Shown: one piece after another, positions 1 through 6,556 of the stretch
Position numbering within the stretch: the stretch's first letter is position 1
How the letters are laid out: the number at the start of each line of letters is the position of its first letter
DNA from: Bacillota bacterium
GTDB taxonomy: Bacteria > Bacillota > Clostridia > UBA1381
Assembly (NCBI GenBank): GCA_021205715.1
Contig: JAJPXA010000045.1
Coordinates: 1 to 6,726 of the forward strand
Direction: 5' to 3'
DNA length: 6,726 nt
Made by a program: the position numbers and the translations under genes
Notes under the pieces: generated by a model
The model's database searches: none
Seen by the model: only the letters and a program-made list of their open reading frames with translations
Told to the model about the DNA's origin: nothing

Positions 1-8
1 TATATAAG

Positions 9-52
9 TTAAGAATTTTATTAAGGAAATCTCTATTATTTTTCGATATAAT
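9..52 (+). promoter_or_regulatory. Promoter-like element with two TTAAGRA boxes
   Basis: TTAAGAATT (9-17) and TTAAGGAAA (21-29) are followed by a perfect TATAAT -10 (47-52) inside GATATAAT. AGGAAA (24-29) lies exactly 17 bp before the -10, in the -35 place, but is a poor -35, so an activator would be expected. The same boxes occur before the rhamnosidase gene at 1625-1669. Transcription would begin near 59 and run straight into the hairpin at 82-113. No obvious gene follows on this strand, so it may serve a short RNA, be antisense to the 3' end of the regulator gene, or be a relic. Confidence 0.55.
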
Positions 53-70
53 TACATATGATACAAACGA

Positions 71-113
71 ATAAAAAAAGGAGCGCCGCGGGAGGTGAAA
101 ATCCCGCGGCGCT
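71..113 (-). terminator. Rho-independent terminator of the AraC-family gene
   Basis: A perfect 12-bp GC-rich stem (82-93 pairs with 102-113) encloses the 8-nt loop 94-101. Read on the minus strand the stem is followed by CC and seven T (positions 79-73). It begins four bases after the regulator's stop codon at 117-119. On the + strand the stem is followed only by TTTATTAA, so termination in that direction should be weaker but possible. Confidence 0.93.
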
Positions 114-116
114 TTA

Positions 117-953
117 TTAACGCGTCTTTTTCAATTCCGACGGCGAAACACCGTGCTCACGCTTGAATATTCTTGACATATAATCGGCGGAGCCGAAGCC
201 GGTTTTCGCGGCGATTTCATTGAGCCGCATATCGGTTGATGTAAGCAGCTTATACACCTGCGAGAGCCTTACGGCGTTGAGATAATTCACAAACGTGTCA
301 CCCATGGTCTTTTTGAACACAAGGCAGAAGTTTGACTTGCTCATATGCACATAGCCGCTTATAAAATCAAGGCTTATTTCATGCTCATAGTTTGAGTTTA
401 TGTACGCGACCGCCTTATAAATCGGCGAGCTGACGTTTTCCTGCTCCTTACGCAAATCGACCGACGGGTGTCTTTTTATGGTTGACGCGATAAAATCGAC
501 AAGCAGCGCAGCGGACATCTGCATAAGCTTTTTTGATTTCGGCGATTTATCTCCCGCATACCTGTGTATCCGGTCAAAATAATTGTAAGCCGCGGCAAGC
601 TGTGCATCATCAAGATTTATCATACACGAGCGAATATCCTTAAAAAGCTCGTCCGTCTCCGCGCCGGTCATAACCGCCGACAGCGCAAGCGGTGAAAGAT
701 TTAACAAATACCTTTTAAAATACGGATTTTCCGCGCTTACGGTCATATGCAGAACAAACGGAGTTATCACAAAAAGACTGCCGCGCGTCAGAGTGTATTC
801 CTCGCCGCCGAAGGTAAGGCACCGCTCACCGCCGAGCTGTAAATATATTTCATAGCCATCGTGGTAATGCTGTCTTTTCATATCATTCGTCATATCGCAT
901 TCTCTTACGGTTATATCAATCTGTTTGGTTTTTTGAAATATCGGCTCGTACAC
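117..953 (-). CDS. AraC-family transcriptional regulator with N-terminal cupin sensor
   Basis: A cytoplasmic DNA-binding protein of 278 residues, the usual length for sugar-responsive AraC regulators. The N-terminal part (about 20-95) is cupin-like: HYHDGYEIY around H29, H31 and E35, a glycine turn, and TPFVLH ending at H69 resemble the AraC-type ligand-binding fold. The C-terminal part (about 180-278) carries two helix-turn-helix units: ISLDFISGYVHMSKSNF (193-209) and LNEIAAKTGFGSADYMSRIF (244-263), followed by KREHGVSPSELK. The start is GTG at 951-953, supported by GAGGG (961-965) seven bases upstream and a close promoter; the next ATG, at codon 21, would cut into the cupin. The gene is divergent from the GH78 rhamnosidase across about 750 bp, which suggests it is the local regulator, probably an activator. 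Family assignment is firm; the ligand and target are inferred. Confidence 0.93.
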   Translation of the reverse strand: MYEPIFQKTKQIDITVRECDMTNDMKRQHYHDGYEIYLQLGGERCLTFGGEEYTLTRGSLFVITPFVLHMTVSAENPYFKRYLLNLSPLALSAVMTGAETDELFKDIRSCMINLDDAQLAAAYNYFDRIHRYAGDKSPKSKKLMQMSAALLVDFIASTIKRHPSVDLRKEQENVSSPIYKAVAYINSNYEHEISLDFISGYVHMSKSNFCLVFKKTMGDTFVNYLNAVRLSQVYKLLTSTDMRLNEIAAKTGFGSADYMSRIFKREHGVSPSELKKTR

Positions 954-986
954 AGCAAATCCCTCAAAGTCACAGTATTTTCTTAA

Positions 987-1015
987 ATTATATCATCAAG
1001 CGAGAAATTTATCAA
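987..1015 (-). promoter_or_regulatory. Sigma-A promoter of the AraC-family gene
   Basis: On the minus strand TTGATA (1015-1010) and a perfect TATAAT (992-987) are separated by 17 bp. The predicted start near 980 gives a leader of about 27 nt ending in GAGGG and the GTG start. Immediately downstream of the -10 lies TTAAGAAAA (986-978), similar to the boxes in the two + strand promoters and placed where a bound protein could block initiation. Confidence 0.8.
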
Positions 1016-1053
1016 GACATTTGACCTATTGTAATCGATAAAAATTATTGCGT

Positions 1054-1110
1054 TTAATACGATGTGTCCACCGCTTTTTCGTGCCGCTTATCGGCATCAG
1101 CCTTGCTCAT
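1054..1110 (-). CDS. 18-residue ORF with strong RBS; leader peptide or truncated gene start
   Basis: ATG (1110-1108) to TAA (1056-1054) encodes MSKADADKRHEKAVDTSY, a highly charged peptide without a membrane segment or recognisable domain. A perfect AGGAGG (1123-1118) sits 7 nt upstream, and a good promoter precedes it at 1142-1168, so the initiation signals are better than those of the neighbouring regulator. The GTG of the AraC gene lies about 100 nt downstream on the same strand with no terminator between, so the two could be co-transcribed. Two readings are open. It may be a genuine small protein or leader peptide. Alternatively it is the surviving 5' end of a longer gene, since the charged MSKADADKRHEKAV start resembles, from memory and unverified, the beginnings of proteins carried on Clostridia mobile elements such as serine recombinases. 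Translation is plausible; function is unknown. Confidence 0.45.
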   Translation of the reverse strand: MSKADADKRHEKAVDTSY

Positions 1111-1141
1111 TATGTTTCCTCCTACATCAATATGTTTTAAC

Positions 1142-1168
1142 ATTATCACATTTATAAACGTATGTCAA
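1142..1168 (-). promoter_or_regulatory. Promoter of the 18-codon ORF
   Basis: A perfect TTGACA -35 (1168-1163) is followed after 15 bp by GATAAT (1147-1142), preceded by TGT to form an extended -10 element. The spacer is shorter than the usual 17 bp, but the extended -10 compensates. The predicted start is near 1135, just upstream of the AGGAGG site. Transcription would continue into the AraC-family gene. Confidence 0.65.
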
Positions 1169-1292
1169 TATTCATTACTGTGGTTTTCGTATTAAAACAG
1201 TGCTGTTTGCTTTGAAACTGCTGTCGGTATTAAGAACTCTATTTCAAAGGGTAAGCGAATAACAATATTACTTCGCAACTTCTAAGCTCTGA

Positions 1293-1562
1293 AAACGTAA
1301 TCAGATTGATACGCAGATTGACGAGTTGACCGCCGACATTAAAAATCTGAATTTTCAAATTGCCGATATACTCCGCGAATTGAATTGTACAGACGAAAGC
1401 GAATTGACGGCTGTTAAAAACACGCTAAACCGTAATTCGGAAACGGCGTATAAACTGAAAACGAGAAATGACGCGCTGACTGCCGAAACGGAAAACCAAA
1501 AATCGCGTTATACGGAAGTGCGCGAAGCTATCCCGCCGGAGGATTTCGAAATTGAACGGTAA
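1293..1562 (+). pseudogene. Orphan coiled-coil coding fragment, probable mobile-element remnant
   Basis: An open frame runs from just after an in-frame TGA (1290-1292) to TAA (1560-1562). The only early start candidate is TTG at 1326, which has no Shine-Dalgarno sequence, and in-frame coding continues upstream of it (KRNQIDTQIDE), so this looks like the C-terminal end of a longer gene that lost its 5' part. The product is hydrophilic and helical, rich in Glu, Lys, Thr and Asn, with heptad-like segments (QIDELTADIKNL, LTAETENQKSRYTEV) and a PPEDFE end. Such C-terminal coiled coils occur in relaxases (MobA/MobL type) and large serine recombinases of Clostridia; I cannot tell which. The neighbouring frame ends at a TGA at about 1326-1328, overlapping this fragment, consistent with a frameshift. 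Expression as a separate protein is doubtful. Confidence 0.4.
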
Positions 1563-1624
1563 ATTTTGCTTTCAAAGTTCATATATACGCAAAAATAAGA
1601 ATATCCTCCGTATTTCTAAAAGAT

Positions 1625-1669
1625 TTAAGAATTATTTTTAAGGAAAAATTCTGATGGATTTGATATAAT
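1625..1669 (+). promoter_or_regulatory. Promoter and putative operator of the rhamnosidase gene
   Basis: A perfect extended -10 (TGATATAAT, 1661-1669) lacks a good -35: AGGAAA (1641-1646) occupies the place 17 bp upstream. Two boxes, TTAAGAATT (1625-1633) and TTAAGGAAA (1638-1646), lie one after the other, 13 bp start to start, the second covering the -35. This is the usual layout of an activator-dependent promoter. The predicted start is near 1676, giving a leader of about 30 nt to the ATG. The same two boxes occur at 9-29. Confidence 0.75.
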
Positions 1670-1706
1670 ATTATTAGATAAATTTAACCTTGAGGGAGGA
1701 AATATT

Positions 1707-4700
1707 ATGAGCAAATCAAAAAGAGCCGCGGCGGCATTTGCAGCGTTGGCGCTCGTGGCGGCTGTGCTTCCGGCAGTGCCTATTTCGGCGGCTGAAAACA
1801 CCGCACCGTCCGCGCCGACGGGACTTTTGACAAATGATTTGGAAAATCCGCTGAATGTCGAGGATGTCACATTCGGCTGGATTGTAAACGACAGCGATTA
1901 CAACGAGGTGCAAACAGCATATGAAATTGTCGTAACCGACGCGATGACGGACACGGACGTATGGGACAGCGGCAAGGTTGCCTCATCTGCACAAAGCTAT
2001 GTTACATACGGCGGTGATACGCTCGCCGAGGGGCATCCCTACACCTGGCGCGTGAGGACATGGGACAAGGACGACGAAGCGTCCGAGTACAGCGAAACGG
2101 CGGAATTTTCCACGGGCATTGCTGATGAAAACTGGAATGCCGCATGGATAAGCGATGGCACGGGCGGCGTGGACAAATCGCAGGGAAAGTACAATCATTA
2201 CTGGTATGTGCGCGGCACGGGCAGCATTGACGCATCAAAAACAGTTGCATATGCACGGGGATATTTTGCCGCCGAGCAAGATTACGACCTCTACATAAAC
2301 GGCGTTGAAATAGGCAGAGGTCAGAGCTTTGATTATGCGTCCGAAACGCACTATCAGGGTTGGGACGTTACTGACGCGGTAAAATCGTGCGCGGACAGTA
2401 TCACGATTGGTGCGCTTGTGCGCACCTACGGTTCCGGTCAAGGCAGAGCCGCGACAGACGCGGGATTTATCGGACGCGTCAATGTCTACTATACCGACGG
2501 TACGTGCGATACGATAGCGACCGGTTCGGATTGGCTCGTCAGTGACAGTGTACCGCTCGGCGGCACAACTACGCGCAACAGCGAGGGTGATTTTGTCGAG
2601 GAATACAATGCCCAAGCCGCGCAGACAGATTTTTCGACAGCGGATTTTGACGCGTCGGATTGGAGCGCGGCGACCGTTCTCGGAACAAACACAACGGACG
2701 CGATAACGGCGATGTACCCCGAGCTTTCAAAAATAACATCGGAGCTTGTATATCCGGAGTCGGTGACAACGCTTTCGGACGGCACGACAATAGCGGATTT
2801 CGGAAGGGTAATTCCGGCTCGTCCCGAGATTACATTTAAAAACGGCGTTGCGGGTACAACATACACTATTCAAGCGGGATATGAGCTGACCTCAAGCGGC
2901 ACTATAGCGACAAGCGACTTAAAAACGCAAAGCACAAAAATGACCTGGAAATATACGCAAACGGACGGCGAGCAGGTATATGACGCGTGGGATCATTTGG
3001 GATTCAGATACCTTTCAATCCCCGCGTGCGGCGAAACATTTACCGAGGAAACAATCGCGGCGAAAATCGTGCATACCGTTGTTCCCGAGGGACGCGGCAG
3101 CACGCTTGAAACGTCAAATGAAATGCTGAACAGTGTGTATGATATGCTCAAACGCTCCGCACTCTATTCAATTCAAAACAGCTTTGTCGATACGCCGACG
3201 CGCGAAAAGGGACAGTTTTTACAGGATTCGATAAACATTTCCGAAGCGACCGTCGCGACACAATACGAACGTGCGGCGACCAAAAAGGCTATTGAACAGT
3301 TTATCGCCTCCGCCGAACGCTATTGGTCGGACGAGGATAATTTGGGTCGCATGAACTCGGTATATCCTAACGGTGACGGAGCGCGCGATATTCCCGATTT
3401 CACGATAAATTTCCCCTATTGGGTATACAACTACTATATGCAAACGGGCGACACGGCACTGCTCGAAAAGGTGTACCCGTATGTGAAAAACGTTTCGGAC
3501 TATATTATAAAATACATTTCCGCCGATACCGGACTTGTAACAAAGCTTTACGGCGGTGAGAAAAGCTCATCGAGTTATATGTACGGCATAGTCGATTGGC
3601 CGTCGTCGGGACGCTTTGGCTATGATTGGAGCGGCACAAAGGAGGGCGCGAGAACTACAGTCAATATGCTCTCAAAACGCGCGTTTGACGTGACGGCGGA
3701 GCTTGCCGAAGCGCTCGGTTATACCGAGGACGCGGAAAGCTACAGCGCAAAATCCGAAACGCTTAAAGCGGCAATTAACGAAAAGCTGATAAATTCTGAC
3801 GGCGTATACTGCGACGGCTTAAATTCAAGCGGCAATCAGGTATCTGCTGCGTCGCAGCACTCGACCTCATATGCGCTTGCGTTCGATGTCGCGCCAGAGA
3901 AATACGCGGACGAAATGGCGGAATATGTCGCGGACATGGGTATGCGCCAGGGTCCTATGACAGCGGATATATTGGTTAAGGGTCTTGCCGTAGCGGGTGA
4001 AAATACGGCGTTATTAAAGCTCTTTACCGAACCCAATGATTACGGCTGGGCAAATGAGATCGCAAACGATTATACATTCACATTTGAATCATGGGACGCG
4101 GACTCGACCGAAAATTCGCAGTCGCACGGCTGGGGCGCGACAGCGGCGGCGGATATGCTTGAAGCATTCGCGGGAGTAACCGTAACCGGCGCGGGTGCGT
4201 CAAGCGTGAGAATCGCGCCGATTTACACAGACCTTACAAGCCTTGACGCGAGCGTCGAAACAGAGCGCGGTGCGGTAAAGGTCGCGTATGAGCGAAACGA
4301 TACAGAGTACACAATCAATATAACCGTACCCACCAATATGACCGCCGAAATCGCGTTGCCTGTTATCGGTGAAGGCAAATTTGTCGAGCAAAGCGGCAAC
4401 GCGGACGAGGGAACGATTGGCGGCGAATATCAAACCATATCGGTCGGCAGCGGCGTATATACGTTTTCGTATGAGGGCGAAATAACGGTTCTGCCCGAGG
4501 AGGTTGAATATGATGAAAATCTCGATACCGTGACTTATGATTTCACGGGACTTGACAGCGATACATATAACGCCGATTACAGCGGCGAATACGCGTATAA
4601 TGACCTGATAACGCTCAATTTCGGCACCGGTTCGTCGAGCATATCCGAGAGCGGCAACGGTATGGATTTATACAGCGACGGCTCGTATATAGCGTTTACG

Positions 4701-6488
4701 CCCGATAAGGACGGCAGCGTTGTGCTTGAAATAATTATGCGGAATAATTCAACCTTGTATATGGGCACAAGCCTTACTGACGGCACGGCGATTGCCGCGA
4801 CGGTAAGCACAAAGACCGAGACTACATCATATGAGGTTGATGTAGAGGCGGGAGTTACGTATTATATTTACAACAGCGGTTCAAATCCGACATCGGTTAA
4901 ATCCCTTTCCTACAGCTATCCGCACGAGGAATTTGAGGGAATAAAGGGCTCATACAGCGGCGGAGAATATACCTGGCAAATCGGCACCGGTTCGGCGGGC
5001 GAAAAGTATGATTACAGCGACGATTACGCGGCAATTCGCGTATCACTCGGCTCCGGCGATAATATGACGGAGGAGGGCGGAATATACTTTTCCAGTCCGA
5101 GTGTTATGGAACCCGGCACAAGTGTAGCCGACACCGAAAGATATATATTGATAACGCCCGCATATGATTCGACACTGTATGTAACCATTTCATATCCTAC
5201 AGCGGCAAGCAATGCGCACGGCAGAGTATATGGCTACAATTACGGCGCGGACGCGGGAGATTATGATACACTTGATTTAACAAAGCTATATAAAGCGGCT
5301 GAGGACACCGTATGCGATTCCACAACCTCCTCCGCTGTCACCGGCGAATATGAAATGAAAGGCGGCAATACATACGCATTGTATACCTATAACAGATATT
5401 CATATATAACCGCGCTGTCGATGAGTATTGACACGGTATCAAGCCCGACTCCTACAGCAACGGCAGAGCCGACTGCGACACCGACGACAACACCCACGAT
5501 AACGCCAACCACAGCTCCGACAGCGACACCAACGGTGACACCTATACCGAGCGGCTTTACCTATTCGGACAGCACGGTTACGGCATACGAACGCGGTGTG
5601 ATAATCATCGCTGACTATGACGAAAACGGCACGCTGACGGGCATTGATATTCAAGAGGTCAAGAGCGGCGATACGATTGAAGTTGAGCCGAAAGAGGGCA
5701 GAATGATTTATATGTGGGACAGCATGGACAAAATGAAGCCTATAGCGGTAGCGGTAAACGCGGCAACATCACCCACATCCGCGCCGGCTTCCACTCCCAC
5801 CGCTGCGCCGACTCAACCGGAGGAAAACGAAGACTCAGCTATAACTCTTGACAGATATGTTTATCCTCTTGTTGTCGGCAACAGCAGTAAGACCGATTTT
5901 TCGGACTGGGAATCGCGAGGCTCATATTTTACGCTTAACGCAACGGTGGATTCGGATGAGTATGACGAAAGCGACTTAACATGGTATATCGAGGACGGCA
6001 GTCAAAGAGCGGTGTATACCATAACCGTTGTATCGGCGGAGAACTTTGTAAATCAAAACTATGACCTTACAGCTGTGGTCAGCTCGAAAACAACAATGGA
6101 CAGCTACGATAATTACACAACGGAGTTTCTCGGTAATACGGAGGACAATCCGATAATCATCTGCGGCGGCGGCTCGAGCGATTATCTCGACACATCCGTA
6201 GGACTGCATATAAACGGTAAAAGCTCATCGGGCGCGAGATATATAGCATATACCGCGCCGTGTGATGGCACTCTGACGGTAAGCGCGAGACGCGCGTATT
6301 CCAACGCGGCACTGTATGTTGCCAATAACTCGTCATTCACCGGCGGAAGCTCAATAGCGAATTTAAGCAACAATTCATCCTGGGCGGACGGCATGATAGA
6401 AGTGACCGGCGGCACGACGTATTATCTGTACTGCGTAAACAGCGGAATGGAAATCAAGAGCCTGTCATTTACAGGCGAAAAGAAATAA
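1707..6488 (+). CDS. Secreted multidomain GH78 alpha-L-rhamnosidase
   Basis: A 1593-residue exported enzyme expected to release terminal alpha-L-rhamnose from plant glycans (pectin rhamnogalacturonan or glycosides) by the inverting GH78 mechanism. The ATG has GGGAGG (1694-1699) seven bases upstream. A signal peptide (1-28/29) has the basic start MSKSKR, an Ala/Leu/Val core and cleavage at ISA-A. Then follow a fibronectin-like sandwich (about 33-137), the rhamnosidase N-terminal domain (about 142-325), a concanavalin-like domain with DFG at 364 (about 345-465), the (alpha/alpha)6 catalytic barrel (about 466-822) and the GH78 C-terminal sandwich (about 824-925). DTPTREKGQFLQD (495-507) matches the family motif with D495, E500 (probable acid) and D507; FESW gives E794 as probable base, followed by SHGW (H807). 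Residues after 925 are accessory modules and linkers, making it far longer than a typical GH78 enzyme of 900-1100 residues. No LPXTG, dockerin or SLH anchor is visible. Confidence 0.95.
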   Translation: MSKSKRAAAAFAALALVAAVLPAVPISAAENTAPSAPTGLLTNDLENPLNVEDVTFGWIVNDSDYNEVQTAYEIVVTDAMTDTDVWDSGKVASSAQSYVTYGGDTLAEGHPYTWRVRTWDKDDEASEYSETAEFSTGIADENWNAAWISDGTGGVDKSQGKYNHYWYVRGTGSIDASKTVAYARGYFAAEQDYDLYINGVEIGRGQSFDYASETHYQGWDVTDAVKSCADSITIGALVRTYGSGQGRAATDAGFIGRVNVYYTDGTCDTIATGSDWLVSDSVPLGGTTTRNSEGDFVEEYNAQAAQTDFSTADFDASDWSAATVLGTNTTDAITAMYPELSKITSELVYPESVTTLSDGTTIADFGRVIPARPEITFKNGVAGTTYTIQAGYELTSSGTIATSDLKTQSTKMTWKYTQTDGEQVYDAWDHLGFRYLSIPACGETFTEETIAAKIVHTVVPEGRGSTLETSNEMLNSVYDMLKRSALYSIQNSFVDTPTREKGQFLQDSINISEATVATQYERAATKKAIEQFIASAERYWSDEDNLGRMNSVYPNGDGARDIPDFTINFPYWVYNYYMQTGDTALLEKVYPYVKNVSDYIIKYISADTGLVTKLYGGEKSSSSYMYGIVDWPSSGRFGYDWSGTKEGARTTVNMLSKRAFDVTAELAEALGYTEDAESYSAKSETLKAAINEKLINSDGVYCDGLNSSGNQVSAASQHSTSYALAFDVAPEKYADEMAEYVADMGMRQGPMTADILVKGLAVAGENTALLKLFTEPNDYGWANEIANDYTFTFESWDADSTENSQSHGWGATAAADMLEAFAGVTVTGAGASSVRIAPIYTDLTSLDASVETERGAVKVAYERNDTEYTINITVPTNMTAEIALPVIGEGKFVEQSGNADEGTIGGEYQTISVGSGVYTFSYEGEITVLPEEVEYDENLDTVTYDFTGLDSDTYNADYSGEYAYNDLITLNFGTGSSSISESGNGMDLYSDGSYIAFTPDKDGSVVLEIIMRNNSTLYMGTSLTDGTAIAATVSTKTETTSYEVDVEAGVTYYIYNSGSNPTSVKSLSYSYPHEEFEGIKGSYSGGEYTWQIGTGSAGEKYDYSDDYAAIRVSLGSGDNMTEEGGIYFSSPSVMEPGTSVADTERYILITPAYDSTLYVTISYPTAASNAHGRVYGYNYGADAGDYDTLDLTKLYKAAEDTVCDSTTSSAVTGEYEMKGGNTYALYTYNRYSYITALSMSIDTVSSPTPTATAEPTATPTTTPTITPTTAPTATPTVTPIPSGFTYSDSTVTAYERGVIIIADYDENGTLTGIDIQEVKSGDTIEVEPKEGRMIYMWDSMDKMKPIAVAVNAATSPTSAPASTPTAAPTQPEENEDSAITLDRYVYPLVVGNSSKTDFSDWESRGSYFTLNATVDSDEYDESDLTWYIEDGSQRAVYTITVVSAENFVNQNYDLTAVVSSKTTMDSYDNYTTEFLGNTEDNPIIICGGGSSDYLDTSVGLHINGKSSSGARYIAYTAPCDGTLTVSARRAYSNAALYVANNSSFTGGSSIANLSNNSSWADGMIEVTGGTTYYLYCVNSGMEIKSLSFTGEKK
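4527..4919 (+). other. Accessory beta-rich module A of the rhamnosidase (residues 941-1071)
   Basis: After the GH78 core comes a segment rich in Tyr, Ser, Gly and Thr with alternating beta-strand patterns: TYDFTGL, LITLNFGTGSSS, YIAFTPDKDGSVVLEI, STLYMG, VEAGVTYYIYNSG and SVKSLSYSY. This strand order fits a jelly-roll sandwich like non-catalytic carbohydrate-binding modules, here apparently binding-type rather than catalytic. It shares its motifs with modules B and C. The family is not recognised; a binding role is inferred from position and fold pattern. Confidence 0.5.
4941..5432 (+). other. Accessory beta-rich module B of the rhamnosidase (residues 1079-1242)
   Basis: This segment is a diverged copy of module A: YTWQIGTGSAG parallels ITLNFGTGSSS, RYILITPAYDSTLYVTI parallels YIAFTPDKDGSVVLEI, GGNTYALYTYN parallels AGVTYYIYNSG and YITALSMSI parallels SVKSLSYSY. 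At DNA level the 14 bases tcggcaccggttcg occur at 4621-4634 and again at 4981-4994, exactly 360 bases (120 codons) apart. It is longer than A because of an insertion around GRVYGYNYG and LDLTKLYKAAED. Confidence 0.5.
5439..5552 (+). repeat. Thr/Pro linker (residues 1245-1282)
   Basis: Degenerate repeats of ACN CCN codons encode a chain of PTATP, PTTTP and PTVTP units between module B and the WDSM module. Such linkers are extended, protease-resistant and often glycosylated in secreted Clostridia enzymes. The codons vary, so this is a maintained protein repeat rather than a fresh DNA expansion. Confidence 0.9.
5556..5765 (+). other. Short 'WDSM' module of the rhamnosidase (residues 1284-1353)
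   Basis: About 70 residues flanked by Thr/Pro linkers on both sides, so this is a discrete module. The order is GVIIIADYDENGTLTGIDI, GDTIEVEP and then YMWDSMDKMKPIAVAV with W1337 and D1338. From memory, segments with A-x-Y-D-x-x-G and WDS-x-x-x-M-x-P recur in large secreted Clostridia proteins, usually near the C-terminus, without known biochemical role. It is all-beta in appearance and has no candidate catalytic residues. Confidence 0.6.
5769..5837 (+). repeat. Second Thr/Pro/Ala linker (residues 1355-1377)
   Basis: A shorter flexible linker of SPTSAPASTPTAAPTQP followed by an acidic EENED stretch joins the WDSM module to the C-terminal module. Confidence 0.8.
5838..6485 (+). other. C-terminal beta-rich module C of the rhamnosidase (residues 1378-1593)
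   Basis: The last 216 residues may hold two parts. The first (about 1378-1480) begins LDRYVYPLVVGN and is unrecognised. The second (about 1490-1593) resembles modules A and B: LHINGKSSSG, RYIAYTAPCDGTLTVSA, AALYVANNSSF, VTGGTTYYLYC and IKSLSF follow the same strand order and end as module A ends. The protein stops within a few residues of the final strand, so nothing suggests truncation. The role is inferred to be polysaccharide binding. Confidence 0.5.
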
Positions 6489-6513
6489 TCGGAGTTAAGA
6501 TAATAACCCTCTC

Positions 6514-6553
6514 ACCCCGTGCCTGCGTTCGATAATCGCAGGTGCGGGGTTTC
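6514..6553 (+). terminator. Terminator of the rhamnosidase gene
   Basis: A 14-bp stem (6514-6527 with 6537-6550), including two G-T wobble pairs in the middle, encloses a 9-nt loop and starts 26 nt after the stop codon. The 3' side ends in TTTCT, a short T run, so it may be less efficient than the terminator at the other end of the window. It marks the rhamnosidase as monocistronic. Confidence 0.8.
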
Positions 6554-6556
6554 TCG

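Noticed and set aside
58..120. ATG at 58 opening a 20-codon frame through the terminator hairpin.
   Set aside because: No Shine-Dalgarno sequence, the ATG coincides with the predicted transcription start, and most of the codons are the terminator stem.
1564..1594. Inverted repeat TTTTGC / GCAAAA after the coiled-coil fragment, considered as a terminator.
   Set aside because: Only six mostly A-T pairs with a 19-nt loop and no following T run.
1625..1870. Minus-strand ORF of 81 codons over the promoter and signal peptide region.
   Set aside because: Its Ala/Ser-rich sequence is the complement of the rhamnosidase signal peptide; it has no plausible start signals.
5439..5552. Thr/Pro codon repeat considered as a DNA-level tandem repeat or phase-variable tract.
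   Set aside because: Codon choice varies along the tract and no unit is repeated exactly enough for slippage; it is an ordinary protein linker.
1716..6415. Many minus-strand ORFs of 60-126 codons inside the rhamnosidase gene (for example 2235-2615, 2489-2866, 4577-4810, 6182-6415).
   Set aside because: They lie fully opposite a clear GH78 gene, have no ribosome binding sites or recognisable domains, and their composition is what reverse reading of a Gly/Ser/Thr-rich gene produces.
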